From: Candidatus Omnitrophota bacterium
GTDB lineage: Bacteria; Ratteibacteria; UBA8468; B48-G9; JAFGKM01
DNA: 64,000 nucleotides
Direction of reading: 5' to 3'
NCBI GenBank assembly: GCA_023819375.1
Contig: JAMWDI010000002.1
Location: 283,901 to 347,900, forward strand
The notes beneath the pieces are model-generated. The model saw only the letters and a list, made by a program, of their open reading frames with translations. It was not told the DNA's origin and ran no database searches. Positions 63,466 through 64,000 of this stretch are shown here, piece after piece (positions within the stretch are counted from its first letter, which is position 1; each line of letters begins with the position of its first letter). The position numbers and the translations under genes are program-made.

Positions 63466-64000
63466 TCACCTCCTTTCATTTTTTACTTCAACAAGTTTTA
63501 AAGGAATTAATCTTTCAAGTTTTCTTCCCTCCCATTTGCTCTTTTTATATAAACTTGTCATTTTTTCCTGTATATCTGGACTATCTGTATCTGAAATTCT
63601 TATATCTACACTTATTATTTTATCTTCTTTTGCCTCTACTTTTAAAACTTCCCAAGGAATACTTGCTTCTATTGACCAACCTTTTCCTGTTTTTCTTGCC
63701 ATTACTTTTATTCCAACATCCTCTTTCATCATAGGTTGCCAGATATAATATTCTGGTGGTATGTCTAAAAGTATATCTCCTGTATTCTGTAAATTACCAG
63801 GTGAAATTCCTATCATAAACTGTTTCTCTGTAAATATTCCTGTTTTTCCTTGTTCATATTCTGGATTTATATCTATTTCAATGTGATCTCCTTTCCAAAG
63901 ATCTTTTCCTGTCATATTCTGAACAAATTTATCATCTACTACGTCTACAGCAATAAATAAACATTCATTCCTCCATCCTACCCATATTACACCACTTAAA
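63466..64000 (-). CDS. CBM9-like (DOMON-type) protein, 5' end outside window
   Basis: The frame stays open to the right edge past the ATG at 63915 (visible start [21 protein letters not shown]), so the true start is off the window. The visible part is the C-terminal ~177 residues of a CBM9-like beta sandwich: [33 protein letters not shown], and [14 protein letters not shown]. It is the same family as 5325-6038. It lies 4 bases upstream of the pseudopilin start and likely belongs to the same transcript. Any upstream catalytic domain cannot be seen. Confidence 0.82.
   Translation of the reverse strand, partial: LSGVIWVGWRNECLFIAVDVVDDKFVQNMTGKDLWKGDHIEIDINPEYEQGKTGIFTEKQFMIGISPGNLQNTGDILLDIPPEYYIWQPMMKEDVGIKVMARKTGKGWSIEASIPWEVLKVEAKEDKIISVDIRISDTDSPDIQEKMTSLYKKSKWEGRKLERLIPLKLVEVKNERR

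Noticed and set aside
63462..63479. ATG at 63479 as start of the H-X9-DG pseudopilin
   Set aside because: The strong AAAGGAGGTGATA ribosome site lies between this ATG and the one at 63461, and 63461 gives a canonical prepilin leader.

Overview
The window is an AT-rich (roughly 30% GC by eye), very gene-dense bacterial chromosome segment. No intergenic stretch exceeds about 100 bases, so there are no long empty regions. The cell has an outer membrane (LptE- and BamD-like proteins, two secretins, a TolC-family protein). Two pseudopilin-like proteins carry an H-X9-DG type C-terminus, and carbohydrate-binding family 9-like secreted proteins are present. Together these point to an uncultivated lineage of the PVC/Omnitrophota neighbourhood. 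That placement is inference from gene content; there is no rRNA to confirm it.

Layout. 1-5323 (+): the 3' part of a citramalate synthase gene, a secreted lectin-like protein, and uvrA from a consensus promoter. 5325-16823 (-): a secreted CBM9-like protein, a small membrane protein, a pseudopilin, panC, folK, a degenerate phosphoglycerate-mutase-like protein, purB, a TPR/zinc-ribbon membrane protein, miaA, thyA, polX, a SagB-type oxidoreductase, and an ECF sigma/anti-sigma pair. 16923-17210 (+): rpsT, behind a duplicated promoter element.

17186-45312 (-): about 28 kb of co-directional genes. Read 5' to 3' they are a slipin, tyrA, proB, proA, nadD, pheS, pheT, zapA and an initiator tRNA. A long envelope locus follows: pilMN fusion, pilO, coiled-coil pilP/gspC-like, pilQ-like secretin, HEAT protein, gspD, E, F, G, H (frameshifted), I, J, K, L, M. 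Then come polA, bamD-like, lptE-like and holA.

45413-49022 (+): a heterodimeric ABC exporter pair, divergent from the slipin across a palindromic intergenic region. 49031-54164 (-): a MacAB-TolC-like tripartite exporter. 54209-64000 (-): a Gfo/Idh/MocA oxidoreductase, purD, two amidohydrolase-fold proteins (one lacking metal ligands), a class III aminotransferase, a 1129-residue secreted glycosidase-like protein, an H-X9-DG pseudopilin, and a truncated CBM9-like protein.

How the genes work together. The centre of interest is the 21638-37655 locus. It combines a type IV pilus-like alignment complex (PilM-PilN fusion, PilO, PilP-like, PilQ-like secretin) with a type II secretion set (GspD-M), but has only one ATPase and one platform protein. 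It is therefore a candidate hybrid or dual-secretin machine. The H-X9-DG pseudopilins and secreted carbohydrate-active proteins at both ends of the window are plausible partners or clients. Many adjacent genes overlap by 1-26 bases, and all three convergent gene pairs meet or overlap with no room for a terminator.
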